Source of the DNA: BM003 sp963699835
GTDB lineage: Bacteria; Pseudomonadota; Gammaproteobacteria; Steroidobacterales; BM003
DNA length: 64,000 bases
Direction of reading: 5' to 3'
NCBI GenBank assembly: GCA_963699835.1
Contig: CAVOVJ010000008.1
Coordinates: 124,001-188,000, forward strand
Part shown: positions 28,741 to 37,814 of the stretch, piece by piece
Layout of the letters: each line of letters begins with the position of its first letter
Numbering within the stretch: the first letter of the stretch is position 1
Translations under genes and position numbers: made by a program
The notes under the pieces: generated by a model
Seen by the model: the letters and a program-made list of their open reading frames with translations, nothing else
Database searches by the model: none
What the model was told of the DNA's origin: nothing

Positions 28741-29679
28741 CTAACGTGCCAAATGACCAGGTTCCACCATGAAGCCTGGGTGTTGAGCGATCGTGGAATC
28801 CAGAAGCATCATCCTCTCTACGGTCCATTCTTCGATAATATGTCGCCACCGTGCAGTCGAAAAAGTATGATCCGCATCCTCAAGCCTAAGGGTCGTAACG
28901 CCAGGTTTCCCCAACGCCTCCCTCCAGCCGGCATGACCCTTGGTCAGTTCGACAAACTCGCCTGCAGTCAGATCGGCACCGCTCAGGATCACTAATACCG
29001 GGGATTCGAACTGACGAATTCCCCGCAGCATCTTTTCGCGAAAATCCGCTGCAGAGTCCGTGGAAGAAAGTAAATCTGAGTTGGCCCTGTCACCTCGCCG
29101 CTTAAAGTCATTCCGGGTACGCCAGTCGGCCAAAAAGCCGACCAGTGACTTCCGCAACGCCACGTTGCCGCTGAGCAACTTTCTCCAGAAGACCCGCGAG
29201 AAAAACCTCTTCCCGTAGTAGTGATTGATGCGCGCGCTGGCCACCGTGTCATCACTACGGACCCATGGATTGAGCAGAACCAGTCCACGAACCATGGGAT
29301 GGCCGGCACCTTCCATCAGAATTGAGGAGGCTGCGTCGCATAGCCCCCATAGCACAACACCGTCAAGGCCAGGCTCCGCTTCCAGAAATGCCTCGATCGC
29401 AGCCTCGATGTCTGGCCCCGAATTTTTGAAATCGATTTGCGACCCAGTACTGTCTCCCATTCCCCGCAGATCGAATCGAAAGACAGAAAACCCCGCACTC
29501 GCAACCGCGCGAGCAAGCAGCAAGAACTGCCGGTGACTCCCAATGCGGTACTGTGGGCCACCCACCACAATAACCAATCCGACGCTCTGTGTGCGACCAG
29601 CGGCCGCATGATGGAGGATCCCAATGAGCGTATTAGTCCGGCATTCAAAAATAACTGGTCGTTCCGAAAACTCAGCCAT
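28741..29679 (-). CDS. Alpha/beta hydrolase, exosortase A system-associated hydrolase 1
   Basis: A 312-residue alpha/beta-hydrolase. The strand-loop VIVVGGPQYRIGSHRQF forms the oxyanion region and FRFDLRGMGDSTG is the next conserved turn. The nucleophile elbow position reads LWGLCDAAS, that is Gly-Leu-Cys-Asp in place of Gly-x-Ser-x-Gly, suggesting a Cys nucleophile. A late His lies in ADHTFSTARW. This subfamily is found with exosortase A and beside hydrolase 2 and an acyl carrier protein, as here. It overlaps the hydrolase 2 gene by 8 bases. It may release or transfer an acyl group made by the ligase/ACP route; the substrate is unknown. Confidence 0.88.
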   Translation of the reverse strand: MAEFSERPVIFECRTNTLIGILHHAAAGRTQSVGLVIVVGGPQYRIGSHRQFLLLARAVASAGFSVFRFDLRGMGDSTGSQIDFKNSGPDIEAAIEAFLEAEPGLDGVVLWGLCDAASSILMEGAGHPMVRGLVLLNPWVRSDDTVASARINHYYGKRFFSRVFWRKLLSGNVALRKSLVGFLADWRTRNDFKRRGDRANSDLLSSTDSAADFREKMLRGIRQFESPVLVILSGADLTAGEFVELTKGHAGWREALGKPGVTTLRLEDADHTFSTARWRHIIEEWTVERMMLLDSTIAQHPGFMVEPGHLAR

Positions 29680-30511
29680 ACCGAGCGTCCAATATGTTAG
29701 CAGTCGTCAGCGCAATAAGTTCCGGTACAGTACTAATCTCGGCCGTTTGCCAGAACGGTGGCCCATTAACCACCTGATAACGGATTTGACGACAGGACTC
29801 ATCCCATCGCTTCACAATCGGCGGGATAGAGGGCGCGATATTCGAATCAGGTGCCGCACGAACATCAATCCATTCCGCGTCGACTCCGGGCGGGAGAGAC
29901 TCCGGCAGATCAGTATGTTCCAGCTCATCGATCAATTCTGAGGGCCAATGGTATCCAGCTACTTCAATGTATCCGTCACGAAGCGTCTGGTCCCGAAGCT
30001 CCGCTGTCGAGATATTCGAGTCATTGTGGCTACGCGCGGCAATCAGTGCCTGCCGATACATGTTTTTTACCATCCTCGCACCGGTCTTTTCAGGCGACCA
30101 GAGAATCCAGCTTCTTACCGAAAACCGCATCGGGTCAACCATAGTGAGAAACAGCGCCCCTGATCGCAACGCCAGCAGGTGCAATCGCTGCGGCTTGTAC
30201 GCCGTGAAAATCCAGCCACAGATATGTTCCAGATCGGCGCGCCATATTTCCAACGATGCATCAGCGACTGTACCTTCACTGTCACCAAGACCATAGAGAT
30301 CGGGAAGTATCGCAACTACACCTCTATGGGCGAGGTTTTGCGCCTGCAAGGAAAGCATTCGGCGCGCCTTGTTCATCTCCTCGCCTATCGGCGGCAGCAT
30401 CAACACCGCGGCGCTCGCCGGCGCCTCCGCCGGCACTACAACCTGCGTGAAAAGCCGACCGCTTGGTCCATCAACGAAACCAGGTTCGAACCTTACGGGA
30501 GCTCTCGTCAT
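29672..30511 (-). CDS. Alpha/beta hydrolase-like, exosortase A system-associated hydrolase 2
   Basis: A 279-residue protein with a hydrolase-like start (VLMLPPIGEEMNKARRMLSL) and LPDLYGLGDSEG at the second conserved turn. The elbow region reads LALRSGALF, a weak match to the usual nucleophile pentapeptide. The Pro-Pro-Ile-Gly-Glu-Glu-Met-Asn-Lys stretch is a hallmark of this exosortase-A-associated subfamily. It overlaps the ACP gene stop with its own ATG (ATGA) and overlaps hydrolase 1 by 8 bases, giving a tight three-gene operon. It probably handles an ACP- or CoA-bound acyl group together with hydrolase 1. Confidence 0.86.
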   Translation of the reverse strand: MTRAPVRFEPGFVDGPSGRLFTQVVVPAEAPASAAVLMLPPIGEEMNKARRMLSLQAQNLAHRGVVAILPDLYGLGDSEGTVADASLEIWRADLEHICGWIFTAYKPQRLHLLALRSGALFLTMVDPMRFSVRSWILWSPEKTGARMVKNMYRQALIAARSHNDSNISTAELRDQTLRDGYIEVAGYHWPSELIDELEHTDLPESLPPGVDAEWIDVRAAPDSNIAPSIPPIVKRWDESCRQIRYQVVNGPPFWQTAEISTVPELIALTTANILDARYG

Positions 30512-30765
30512 TGATTAGCTAGTTTCACCTTGACAAAATCCGTCAACGTTCCCAGCGACTCGAATAATTCCGCGGAGATTTCGTCATCGTCAAATTCGAA
30601 CTCGAATTTGTCCTCTAGGTCTGTAACTACGGCAAGCACTGCCATGGAATCAAATTCCGGAATCGAACCGAGTAGGCGAAATCCAGGATCAGCGGGAAGA
30701 CGATCCGGTCCGATCTGAAGCGTCTGCATCAAGGACCGCTGCACGGCCTCTAATAAATCATTCAT
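30508..30765 (-). CDS. Acyl carrier protein, exosortase A-associated
   Basis: An 85-residue acidic protein with the phosphopantetheine attachment serine in EFDSMAVLAVVTDLEDKF (Ser about residue 39), followed by an acidic helix and DDDEISAELFESLGTLTDFV, the usual ACP recognition helices. Length and charge fit a stand-alone carrier protein. It is the first gene of the ACP-hydrolase 2-hydrolase 1 operon. The matching acyl-CoA ligase and decarboxylase lie 20 kb to the left. It would carry the acyl or aminoacyl group activated by the ligase. Confidence 0.88.
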   Translation of the reverse strand: MNDLLEAVQRSLMQTLQIGPDRLPADPGFRLLGSIPEFDSMAVLAVVTDLEDKFEFEFDDDEISAELFESLGTLTDFVKVKLANQ

Positions 30766-30865
30766 GAAGTAGATCCTTCAACGTAATCGGGTGACATGTC
30801 CAATTGCAAGACAGTTGATCTGCCATTGCTCAAAGAAACTGTTGCTTCGCGAAAAATTTTTTACG

Positions 30866-31555
30866 CTAGGGGGACCGAGAGTCCAGGTCAATGCCCTTTG
30901 TCGCCAGCTTGTTTCGTAATCCCGGAAGAGGATGGCCAAGGTCATAGGCGCGAACGGCGCATTCCGTGGCCCTTTCGACATCGTTGATTTGCAGAAAAAA
31001 CAGCCCCGCATTGTAATTTACCTCAGCAGAATCCGGAGCTATCTTCAGAGCGCGATCGTACTCGCCAGCTGCTTCGGTCTGGCGTCCAATTTCAGTCAGG
31101 TAATAGGCATGAATCATCCGTACGGTCGGATCATCCGGCGTGAACTGAATAGCCCTTTGGAAGTAACACTCGGCAGAAAACTTCATTGGCGGCTCTTTTC
31201 GGTTAATTGGCGACAGCTGGTATTGCGCCATCGCAATTAGCGCCTGATGATGATTCGGAAACACTTCAAGTGTGTATCCCAGATCTCCGCTGATCGGCGA
31301 ACATCGAGCTTTTTGACGAATGCACTTCGAGTGTTGTTGGAGCCGTGCCACGTTGGCATCAAAATGAGCAAGTTCGACCTTTTTCAAACTGCCCTCCGGT
31401 GGATACCGGAAGTCGAAGGGCCCGTAGTGATTGTCGAGAGATCCGCACTCGGGCGGAAGTTCAGCGACAGCGCAAGTCGTCCACAATGCGATCATCGCAA
31501 ACATGCAACACCGTTTGCTATTCATTAAGAGTCTTTCCATTCCTCTTATCATCAC
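30866..31555 (-). CDS. Exported TPR protein
   Basis: A 229-residue protein with a signal-like segment (CCMFAMIALWTTCAVAE) and at least two tetratricopeptide units near the end (AECYFQRAIQFTPDDPTVRM, AAGEYDRALKIAPDSAEVNY). A conserved-looking HYGPFDFRYPPEG precedes the repeats. Three starts are possible (31555, 31540, 31525): 31555 has AGAGGAAGTG directly upstream, whereas 31525 gives the most typical signal peptide. It probably acts in the periplasm as a scaffold near the assembly machinery. It lies upstream of the ACP operon in the same direction. Confidence 0.7.
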   Translation of the reverse strand: MMIRGMERLLMNSKRCCMFAMIALWTTCAVAELPPECGSLDNHYGPFDFRYPPEGSLKKVELAHFDANVARLQQHSKCIRQKARCSPISGDLGYTLEVFPNHHQALIAMAQYQLSPINRKEPPMKFSAECYFQRAIQFTPDDPTVRMIHAYYLTEIGRQTEAAGEYDRALKIAPDSAEVNYNAGLFFLQINDVERATECAVRAYDLGHPLPGLRNKLATKGIDLDSRSP

Positions 31556-32071
31556 TTCCTCTTCACTCTATTTAAATTCGACGGCCATATTAGTCCACAA
31601 CGACAATAATCCAGCTCAATGCATGGACCGAACCGCAACAAACGCCAGCCAGTCTCTAAGCTGGCCGCAAAGCAGACCGAGCATTAGTACCCATCTCGCC
31701 TCCGGCAGCGCAGGCACTACTTACCGTATTCCTCTTATTCCAGCTACCCTGAAAGTGTCAATGCCGATCCGAATTCCACAACGCGACCCGGTTCGGCGAA
31801 ATGCATAGGTGACCAGCGCAATGTTGCAATGAGATCGGCGCGCCGTTCCCATTGAACATATCTCCAGTGAACCACTATTCACACGATAATGATGCCAGAA
31901 TTGGCTTGGAGTAACAGCAAAACCGTGCGGAAATATTCCATGATTCTCGCTGATTTGCCATATTCCAAAGCTGTTGTTTTTAGGCCAAATTTGCCGCCGG
32001 AGGAGTGAGTATCCCGCCGCGGGAAAGAGCCTGGGTGCCACGCCCGGGCCGAGTGTATCGCCGGACCCGCG
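31556..32071. other. Intergenic stretch between the ligase-like and TPR genes
   Basis: These 516 bases hold no supported gene. The open frames inside (for example 31721-32041 minus) have no ribosome site and a low-complexity, Arg/Ser-rich product. No -24/-12 sigma-54 pattern with correct spacing is visible for the TPR gene. Confidence 0.45.
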
Positions 32072-33385
32072 CTAACTGGGCGCCGGAACCGGACCCGAAT
32101 GCTCTTCACTTTCAGTTGCCGTCGGATCGGTTGCTATTTCTTCCGCGGCTTCCGTCAGGGCTATACGCTCTGTGATGATCAAAATCGCGATCAAGTGATA
32201 ATAGAGGTCGAAATAAGCCAGTCCCAAAAAGAGGCCGGCTATAGCGTAACCGACCAGCGCTACCTGCACCATCGATGCCAAATCATAGGCCCAGAGCGTC
32301 TCTGGCCGCTTTCTGGTCATCCGGCGTATCTGGTTGCCTTTACTGAGAGACAAAATGCCTAAAGCCAGGAAAATCGCAAGCCCAACAAACCCGTGCTCAC
32401 CGAGCACTTCGAAATAGATGCTGTGGGCGTCATGGAAATCATCAGGGTCCGGCGCGTAACTTAGAAACATCTGTCGATTGAAAACCGCGAATCCACCGCC
32501 CAATACCGGATTTTCCTTTGCCACATTGTAGGCGAAATGCCAAGCGTTTATGCGCCCCAACGCTGACCCGTCTTGCTCATAGTTTTGAATGCTTTCGATG
32601 CGGTCATGCCACTTCTCCGGCATGAAAGACAGAAGTCCGACTCCAACAATAAGTACGCCGAGGCCCATCGCTATTCGCGCCCTGGACTTCATAACCAGGT
32701 ACAAACTGCTTGCGGCAATCGCCAGGAACGCCCCTCGTGAATACGTCGAAATAATCGAGGCCGCGCACAATAATATGCAAAGAACAAGTGCATATTTCAC
32801 CCACCGCCGCGTAGCAATAGAGCGCAGATACCAGAACAACGGCAAAACCATCAACAATGCGCACGCGAGACCATTATTGCCTTCGAACCATGAGTCAGGA
32901 GGCCCCCAAACCAGATAATTTCCTCCCGTAAGGGCAACGAATATCCCGCCCTTGATGCCAAAAAAACCGACTGAGAAAGCTACCACGATCACAAACCAGT
33001 TCAGTTGCTTGCGCGTACAGATCAGGGCAACTGTAACCAGGCTGAAAATCTGGATCTTCATCGCCCTGTTCCACTCTCCCAGCGCGGCATCCAGGTCGGC
33101 AGAAAAAACAGTTGTCACGTTCATCCATATTATCCAGACGATCCACACAATCATGAGCGCATTGACCGGTATTCGACCGCGCTCTTTTGTCATAACAAGC
33201 CCAAGGACCGTTGCCAGCGCAACCGCTGCCGCGAATGGCATCGAGTATGCAAATCCCCATGCATAACGATGGGGATTCATGTAACTCAACCATGCAAACA
33301 TCAGAACGCCATAAAATGGCTTCCTGACTATGAATGGCAGGCTTCCAAAAACGAAAATAACAAGTAACAGATCGCGTATGGCCAT
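32072..33385 (-). CDS. O-antigen ligase-like protein, exosortase A system-associated (Wzy_C)
   Basis: A 437-residue membrane protein with about eleven hydrophobic helices. The start MAIRDLLLVIFVFGSLPFIV and the segment GVLMFAWLSYMNPHRYAWGF are characteristic of the putative O-glycosylation ligase linked to exosortase A. The periplasmic loop holds IQNYEQDGSALGRINAW and DFHDAHSIYFEVLGEHGF, where conserved Arg and His residues of Wzy/WaaL proteins sit. It would polymerise repeat units or transfer glycan onto an acceptor, possibly a PEP-CTERM protein. The C-terminal tail is acidic and cytoplasmic. It diverges from the asparagine-synthase-like gene. Confidence 0.88.
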   Translation of the reverse strand: MAIRDLLLVIFVFGSLPFIVRKPFYGVLMFAWLSYMNPHRYAWGFAYSMPFAAAVALATVLGLVMTKERGRIPVNALMIVWIVWIIWMNVTTVFSADLDAALGEWNRAMKIQIFSLVTVALICTRKQLNWFVIVVAFSVGFFGIKGGIFVALTGGNYLVWGPPDSWFEGNNGLACALLMVLPLFWYLRSIATRRWVKYALVLCILLCAASIISTYSRGAFLAIAASSLYLVMKSRARIAMGLGVLIVGVGLLSFMPEKWHDRIESIQNYEQDGSALGRINAWHFAYNVAKENPVLGGGFAVFNRQMFLSYAPDPDDFHDAHSIYFEVLGEHGFVGLAIFLALGILSLSKGNQIRRMTRKRPETLWAYDLASMVQVALVGYAIAGLFLGLAYFDLYYHLIAILIITERIALTEAAEEIATDPTATESEEHSGPVPAPS

Positions 33386-33553
33386 TGAGGTTCAGCACTC
33401 AACGATGGTGAGAGTTCATTATCCACGCAAATGTAACTGGGGAAAGCGACACTTTTCACACTACTCGGCAGCGGCTTAAGATATCATCCCCCGACTGCGA
33501 GTTGTTAGCATAAGTTAATGTCTTCATAGCCCTTTCTTGTTGCGAGACCACAT

Positions 33554-35380
33554 ATGCCCCGAATTTTTGGCATTTTGAGACCTGATGGTGAACCCGGCCG
33601 TATCGCAGGCCTGGAGCAAATCCTCGCGCATGTGGGTCTCGCCAAACTACAGGGTCTCGAGCTGCCCATCTTTCTCGCGGTGACTCAAGATCACGAGATC
33701 AGGTTAGACCTATCTAGCGACAGGGAAACAACGGTTTTGATCAGGGACGGACAACTCCCGGATGAACGATCGCTGCATCCTTCAGGGTCTGCCCCAGGCC
33801 ACATCATCGAGGCCAGAAACTTGAATTTGACCGAGCTCGAGGGGGCGTGGACACACCTCCGTTTTTCGGCCGCAGACATGGAACAACGGCTCGCAATAGA
33901 CCGCTTCGGTCAGCACCGGCTTGTCTTTTTCCACACCCGAGACGGTGAGTTGGTCTTCGCATCCGACATAGATACTCTCAGATGCCATCCCGGCGTGGAA
34001 ACGCCGCTCAGTGCCCAGGCTATCTACCACTATCTTTTTTTCCATGTCATTCCCAGCCCAGGGTCGATCTTCAAGGGCATAGGTAAACTGCCGGCGGCTC
34101 ATCAGCTTCTATACAACCGTAGCGGATACCGGTTGCAACGATACTGGACCGCTGAATTTGCCACCCACCTTGACGGTACTCCAGAGGAAAAACGAAACGC
34201 AGTAGTACCTTTGGTGAACTCGGCCGTGCAACGATGTGGCACAACGCCCGATACGGGCGCTTTCCTCAGCGGCGGGTTAGACAGTTCGACAGTATGCGGA
34301 TCTCTACAGTCGATGCAGAAACAACCGACCAAAGCCTTCTCGGTCGGATTCGACGCCGAAGGCTTTGACGAGATCAAGTATGCCGAGGCCGCGGCACGGC
34401 ACTTCGGGCTCGACCATCACGTACACTATATTACTCCGCAGGAAGTTACTGAGTCTGTCCCCCTCGTGGCACAGACCTATGATGAACCATTCGGCAACTC
34501 ATCTGCTGTACCCACTTACGTATGCGCCAGATTTGCAAGATCGCGAGGCATCAATCTGCTGTTAGCCGGGGACGGCGGCGACGAGATATTCAGTGGCAAT
34601 ACGAGATATCTAAAGCAGAAAATTTTTCAAAGCTACTTCGCGATTCCGGAATTTCTCCGTCACAGGGTTCTGGAGCCTCTGTTTGAGTCGAGAGGAAAGA
34701 ACAGCCGCCTCGGGCATGGGCCGTTGCGCAAAATTTCACGCTACATTGACCAGGCGCTGGTACCGCTACCCGACCGCCTGCAGTCATTCAATTTGTTGCG
34801 AATGCTGGCCCTGGACGAAGTGATCGATAACGAGTTTCTGGCTGCGATAGAACCCGAGCAGCCACTGGAAATGATGCGCGACGAGTGGCAGGCGCTCGAC
34901 GGGGCGCATTATCAGGATCGAATGCTGTTTCTGGATTGGAAATTCACGCTTGCAGACAATGACATCCGCAAAGTCACCGAGATGACCAGGCTCGCCGGCC
35001 TCGCAGTCGCTTATCCCCTACTCGACAACGACGTTGTCGCTTTGGCGACGAGCATACCACCATCCGTCAGGATGCCTGACGGGAAATTGCGTCACTTCTA
35101 CAGGGAGTCGGTCAGATCATTCTTGCCGCCAGAAACGCTGTCAAAGTCCAAACACGGATTCGGATTACCGTTTGGAGACTGGGCACTTACCGATCCGGGA
35201 TTGCGTGAAATAACAATGGACTCATTATCAAGTCTCCGACGCAGACGCATTCTTCGCGATACTTTTCTGCAAAAGCTCGAGCGTCAACACATGCAAGAGC
35301 ATGCAGACTTCTATGGAAACATGGTTTGGGTACTCATGATGCTGGAACTCTGGATGGACGCGCACGGCGTGAGCGAATAG
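33554..35380 (+). CDS. Asparagine-synthase-like protein lacking the glutaminase cysteine
   Basis: A 608-residue AsnB relative. The synthase half is well preserved: AFLSGGLDSSTVCGSLQSM (ATP loop, near residue 240), FDEIKYAEAAARHFGLDHHV, and LLAGDGGDEIFSGNTRY. The N-terminus reads MPRIFGILRPDG, so the Cys-2 nucleophile of the glutaminase domain is absent, and the RGPDxEG loop is also missing. It therefore cannot use glutamine in the usual way; free ammonia or another amine as nucleophile is inferred, as in beta-lactam-synthetase-type relatives. It stands alone on the plus strand, 24 bases from the convergent deacetylase. Confidence 0.85.
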   Translation: MPRIFGILRPDGEPGRIAGLEQILAHVGLAKLQGLELPIFLAVTQDHEIRLDLSSDRETTVLIRDGQLPDERSLHPSGSAPGHIIEARNLNLTELEGAWTHLRFSAADMEQRLAIDRFGQHRLVFFHTRDGELVFASDIDTLRCHPGVETPLSAQAIYHYLFFHVIPSPGSIFKGIGKLPAAHQLLYNRSGYRLQRYWTAEFATHLDGTPEEKRNAVVPLVNSAVQRCGTTPDTGAFLSGGLDSSTVCGSLQSMQKQPTKAFSVGFDAEGFDEIKYAEAAARHFGLDHHVHYITPQEVTESVPLVAQTYDEPFGNSSAVPTYVCARFARSRGINLLLAGDGGDEIFSGNTRYLKQKIFQSYFAIPEFLRHRVLEPLFESRGKNSRLGHGPLRKISRYIDQALVPLPDRLQSFNLLRMLALDEVIDNEFLAAIEPEQPLEMMRDEWQALDGAHYQDRMLFLDWKFTLADNDIRKVTEMTRLAGLAVAYPLLDNDVVALATSIPPSVRMPDGKLRHFYRESVRSFLPPETLSKSKHGFGLPFGDWALTDPGLREITMDSLSSLRRRRILRDTFLQKLERQHMQEHADFYGNMVWVLMMLELWMDAHGVSE

Positions 35381-35404
35381 TTCGCATCCCATACCGGCAA
35401 TTGA

Positions 35405-36361
35405 TCAGCGCGCGCGCGCAACCTTTAGCAGGCTTGCGACAAAACCGAGCCCGCCGCGGCGCCAGGGCGTGAATCGCGGCAGCTGGAAGATATCCGCGCC
35501 GGAGTGGGCCGCACCCCACTGTGTAGACACCGCAAAGGAGAACCCGGCCCGCTTTGCTATATCAACGTGTTCCGGGCCATAATCTTGCCCCGGTTGACCA
35601 TTCGGATAAGCAAAACCCTGTACGAAATTATCCGTAATCTCTTCAAGTTCGCGCTTGCCTCGACACATTTCCTCCGCTGCAGTCGCCGGGTCAACGCATG
35701 CCAATATCGGATGAGAATAGGTATGCCCGCCTATCTCGATCAGTGGTTCCCGACCAAGCGCCGCAACCTGATTTCGGGTGAGCATTAAATCCCGGCGCGG
35801 CTCGACCCTCAATTGCTTCTCGATACCAATCGCGAGAGTCTCACGCTTGTCCTGCGGACAATATTTCAACGCCCCGATAATGTCCCTTCGCGCCTGCTCA
35901 CGCTCAACCGCGTTTCCCAATGGCAGCACTTGCTTGCCCAATGAGACAAGATCGATACTGATCTGCCGGGTTCTGGCTAACGAATCGCCAATGCGATCAT
36001 TCCACATGATGCCGCCATCGAGATAACGGGTTGCAATAAAAATAGTCGCGGGAATTCCGAACCGCCGCAGAATTGGCAAAGCAATTTCATGGTTATCGGC
36101 ATAACCGTCGTCAAAAGTGACCGCCAACATATGTCCCGGTGCACCCGCAATCAATCTCTCCACGGCCTGGCTCAGTGCAACGCAGTCGAAATTCCGGCTG
36201 GCCAATTTCATCATTCCTGCGAATTCTTTCGCCCTCAAATTGCCGACGGCCAGGCGATCGGAATCGGGCAACACACGATGGAATATGAGAATTGACAGCA
36301 CTGGCCCATTTGTAGCTCGAGCCAACATATTGCGAATATAAAACAGGCCGGGAAATTTCAT
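35405..36361 (-). CDS. Polysaccharide deacetylase (NodB/CE4), cytoplasmic-looking
   Basis: A protein of about 318 residues with the CE4 catalytic pattern: VTFDDGYADNHEIALPILRR (metal and base Asp, near residue 83), ATIFIATRYLDG, and the metal-binding His motif GGHTYSHPILA near residue 215. FAYPNGQPGQDY gives the later conserved segment. No signal peptide is seen. It probably removes N- or O-acetyl groups from a locus sugar. ATG 36361 is chosen over TTG 36367. It is the last gene of the right-to-left cluster, 271 bases after the GT4 gene. Confidence 0.86.
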   Translation of the reverse strand: MKFPGLFYIRNMLARATNGPVLSILIFHRVLPDSDRLAVGNLRAKEFAGMMKLASRNFDCVALSQAVERLIAGAPGHMLAVTFDDGYADNHEIALPILRRFGIPATIFIATRYLDGGIMWNDRIGDSLARTRQISIDLVSLGKQVLPLGNAVEREQARRDIIGALKYCPQDKRETLAIGIEKQLRVEPRRDLMLTRNQVAALGREPLIEIGGHTYSHPILACVDPATAAEEMCRGKRELEEITDNFVQGFAYPNGQPGQDYGPEHVDIAKRAGFSFAVSTQWGAAHSGADIFQLPRFTPWRRGGLGFVASLLKVARAR

Positions 36362-36632
36362 TCTCAACCAACCCCAACCGAAGACCTGAGATCGCGGGGC
36401 TCATGTGGTCGCTCGATTTCTTCGCTACAACCAACCGGATCGCAGGCTGAATCCGGAAATTCTGACCACAAATTCACAGCTCGATTTCTCATGGAAAGAC
36501 AATCCTTCACTCCTGCGACTATTTCCGCTGGGCACAAGACTCGATATTCCGACTCTTGCAGTGCCTGGCTGACAGGTTCGGCATGGGCAGACCCGCTTTT
36601 CCGAGACGTCAAATGAAAAGAGCCGAGCCTGG

Positions 36633-37814
36633 TCACGGTTGCATCCCCAACGCCTCCCGAAACAGTGAAAGTTGGCCCTGAGTGGTAGGTCCCCAATCGA
36701 AAGTCCTGGCGTACGCCCTCACCTCCGTACGATCGGGATAATCAGAAAACAACCGCTTCACGCTTTCGACTATGGCTGCGGAGCTTCGCTCCTCCATCAA
36801 GACTCCCGCTCGCTGGTCCGCCAGCACCTCCGGGTTGCCCCCAACAGCGGTCGCTATCAGCGGAGTGCCGCAAGCGAGGCTCTCGAGAAGCACATTTGCC
36901 ATTCCCTCGCGTCTGGAGGCCAGTATTAACGCGTCAGCCACCTGATAATATTCGACCAGCTTGCTTTGTTTCATTGAACCAAGAAAACGAATTCGATCAG
37001 ACAGACCCATCTCCTTGACCCTCCCGGCCAACTTTTCCCGCCACTCACCATCGCCGACAATCAGAAGATCGAAATCAGGCAACTCCGGCATTGCCTCAAT
37101 AATAAGATGTTGGCCTTTTGGTTCAGTGATGCGTCCCACCGATAACAATGTCCGCCGCCGAAGTCCGTGAGTGTGGCGTAATTCCTCGCGGTCCGTAGCA
37201 CAGCGAAAACAGGCGAGATCCACGCCGTTTCGAAGAACACGCACCTTCGCTGGATTCGCGCCGAGCTCAATCATCCTGTTTTTGAGCGCCTCGCTGACCG
37301 TGATGATTCCCGAACTACGGTTTGACGCCCACTCGATCCAGCGACGCGGAACAAAGTACTGTGGTATGAAATTCAAATCGCACCCGCGCGCGGTGATTAT
37401 GACCGGTTTCTGTAGCCACCCCCCGAGAAGGGTTGCCGCCACTCCATCGGGATAGAAATAGTGTGAATCGATCAGATCGAAATCGCGGCCTTGCTCAATC
37501 AATCGTCGCAGAAGCCTGCGCATTGCGATAGCCATAAACCACGGCGCGGACGACATACCTATTTTCGGCAGCAATGGATAACGCGGATGGTAGACATCGA
37601 TGCCGTGCCGTTGCTCATGGGCGGGCACGCGCGCGAAGTCGGCATAGGCTCCGAAACGCCGATTTGTCAAAGGAAACCACGGCACCGGCGCCACAACATC
37701 GGTTTCTATCTCGTTTGATCCCAACAGATGCCGCAGGCGATTCTCGACAAAAACACCATGCCCGGGCATGACGGAATTAGGATACAGTGAGGAAAAGGTT
37801 AAAGTGCGAATCAT
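36633..37814 (-). CDS. Family 4 glycosyltransferase (XrtA locus)
   Basis: A GT-B enzyme of 393 residues from ATG 37814, which overlaps the sulfotransferase stop as ATGA. The start has TLTFSSLYPNSVMPGHGVFV, and HYFYPDGVAATLLG and ITARGCDLNFIPQ follow. The donor domain has LSVGRITEPKGQHLII and SRREGMANVLLESLACG, with the conserved Glu pair of GT4 enzymes. This form (a Pro-Gly-His-Gly-Val-Phe-Val start) is common in exosortase A clusters. It should act at the cytoplasmic membrane face on the lipid-linked oligosaccharide. The frame is intact. Confidence 0.88.
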   Translation of the reverse strand: MIRTLTFSSLYPNSVMPGHGVFVENRLRHLLGSNEIETDVVAPVPWFPLTNRRFGAYADFARVPAHEQRHGIDVYHPRYPLLPKIGMSSAPWFMAIAMRRLLRRLIEQGRDFDLIDSHYFYPDGVAATLLGGWLQKPVIITARGCDLNFIPQYFVPRRWIEWASNRSSGIITVSEALKNRMIELGANPAKVRVLRNGVDLACFRCATDREELRHTHGLRRRTLLSVGRITEPKGQHLIIEAMPELPDFDLLIVGDGEWREKLAGRVKEMGLSDRIRFLGSMKQSKLVEYYQVADALILASRREGMANVLLESLACGTPLIATAVGGNPEVLADQRAGVLMEERSSAAIVESVKRLFSDYPDRTEVRAYARTFDWGPTTQGQLSLFREALGMQP

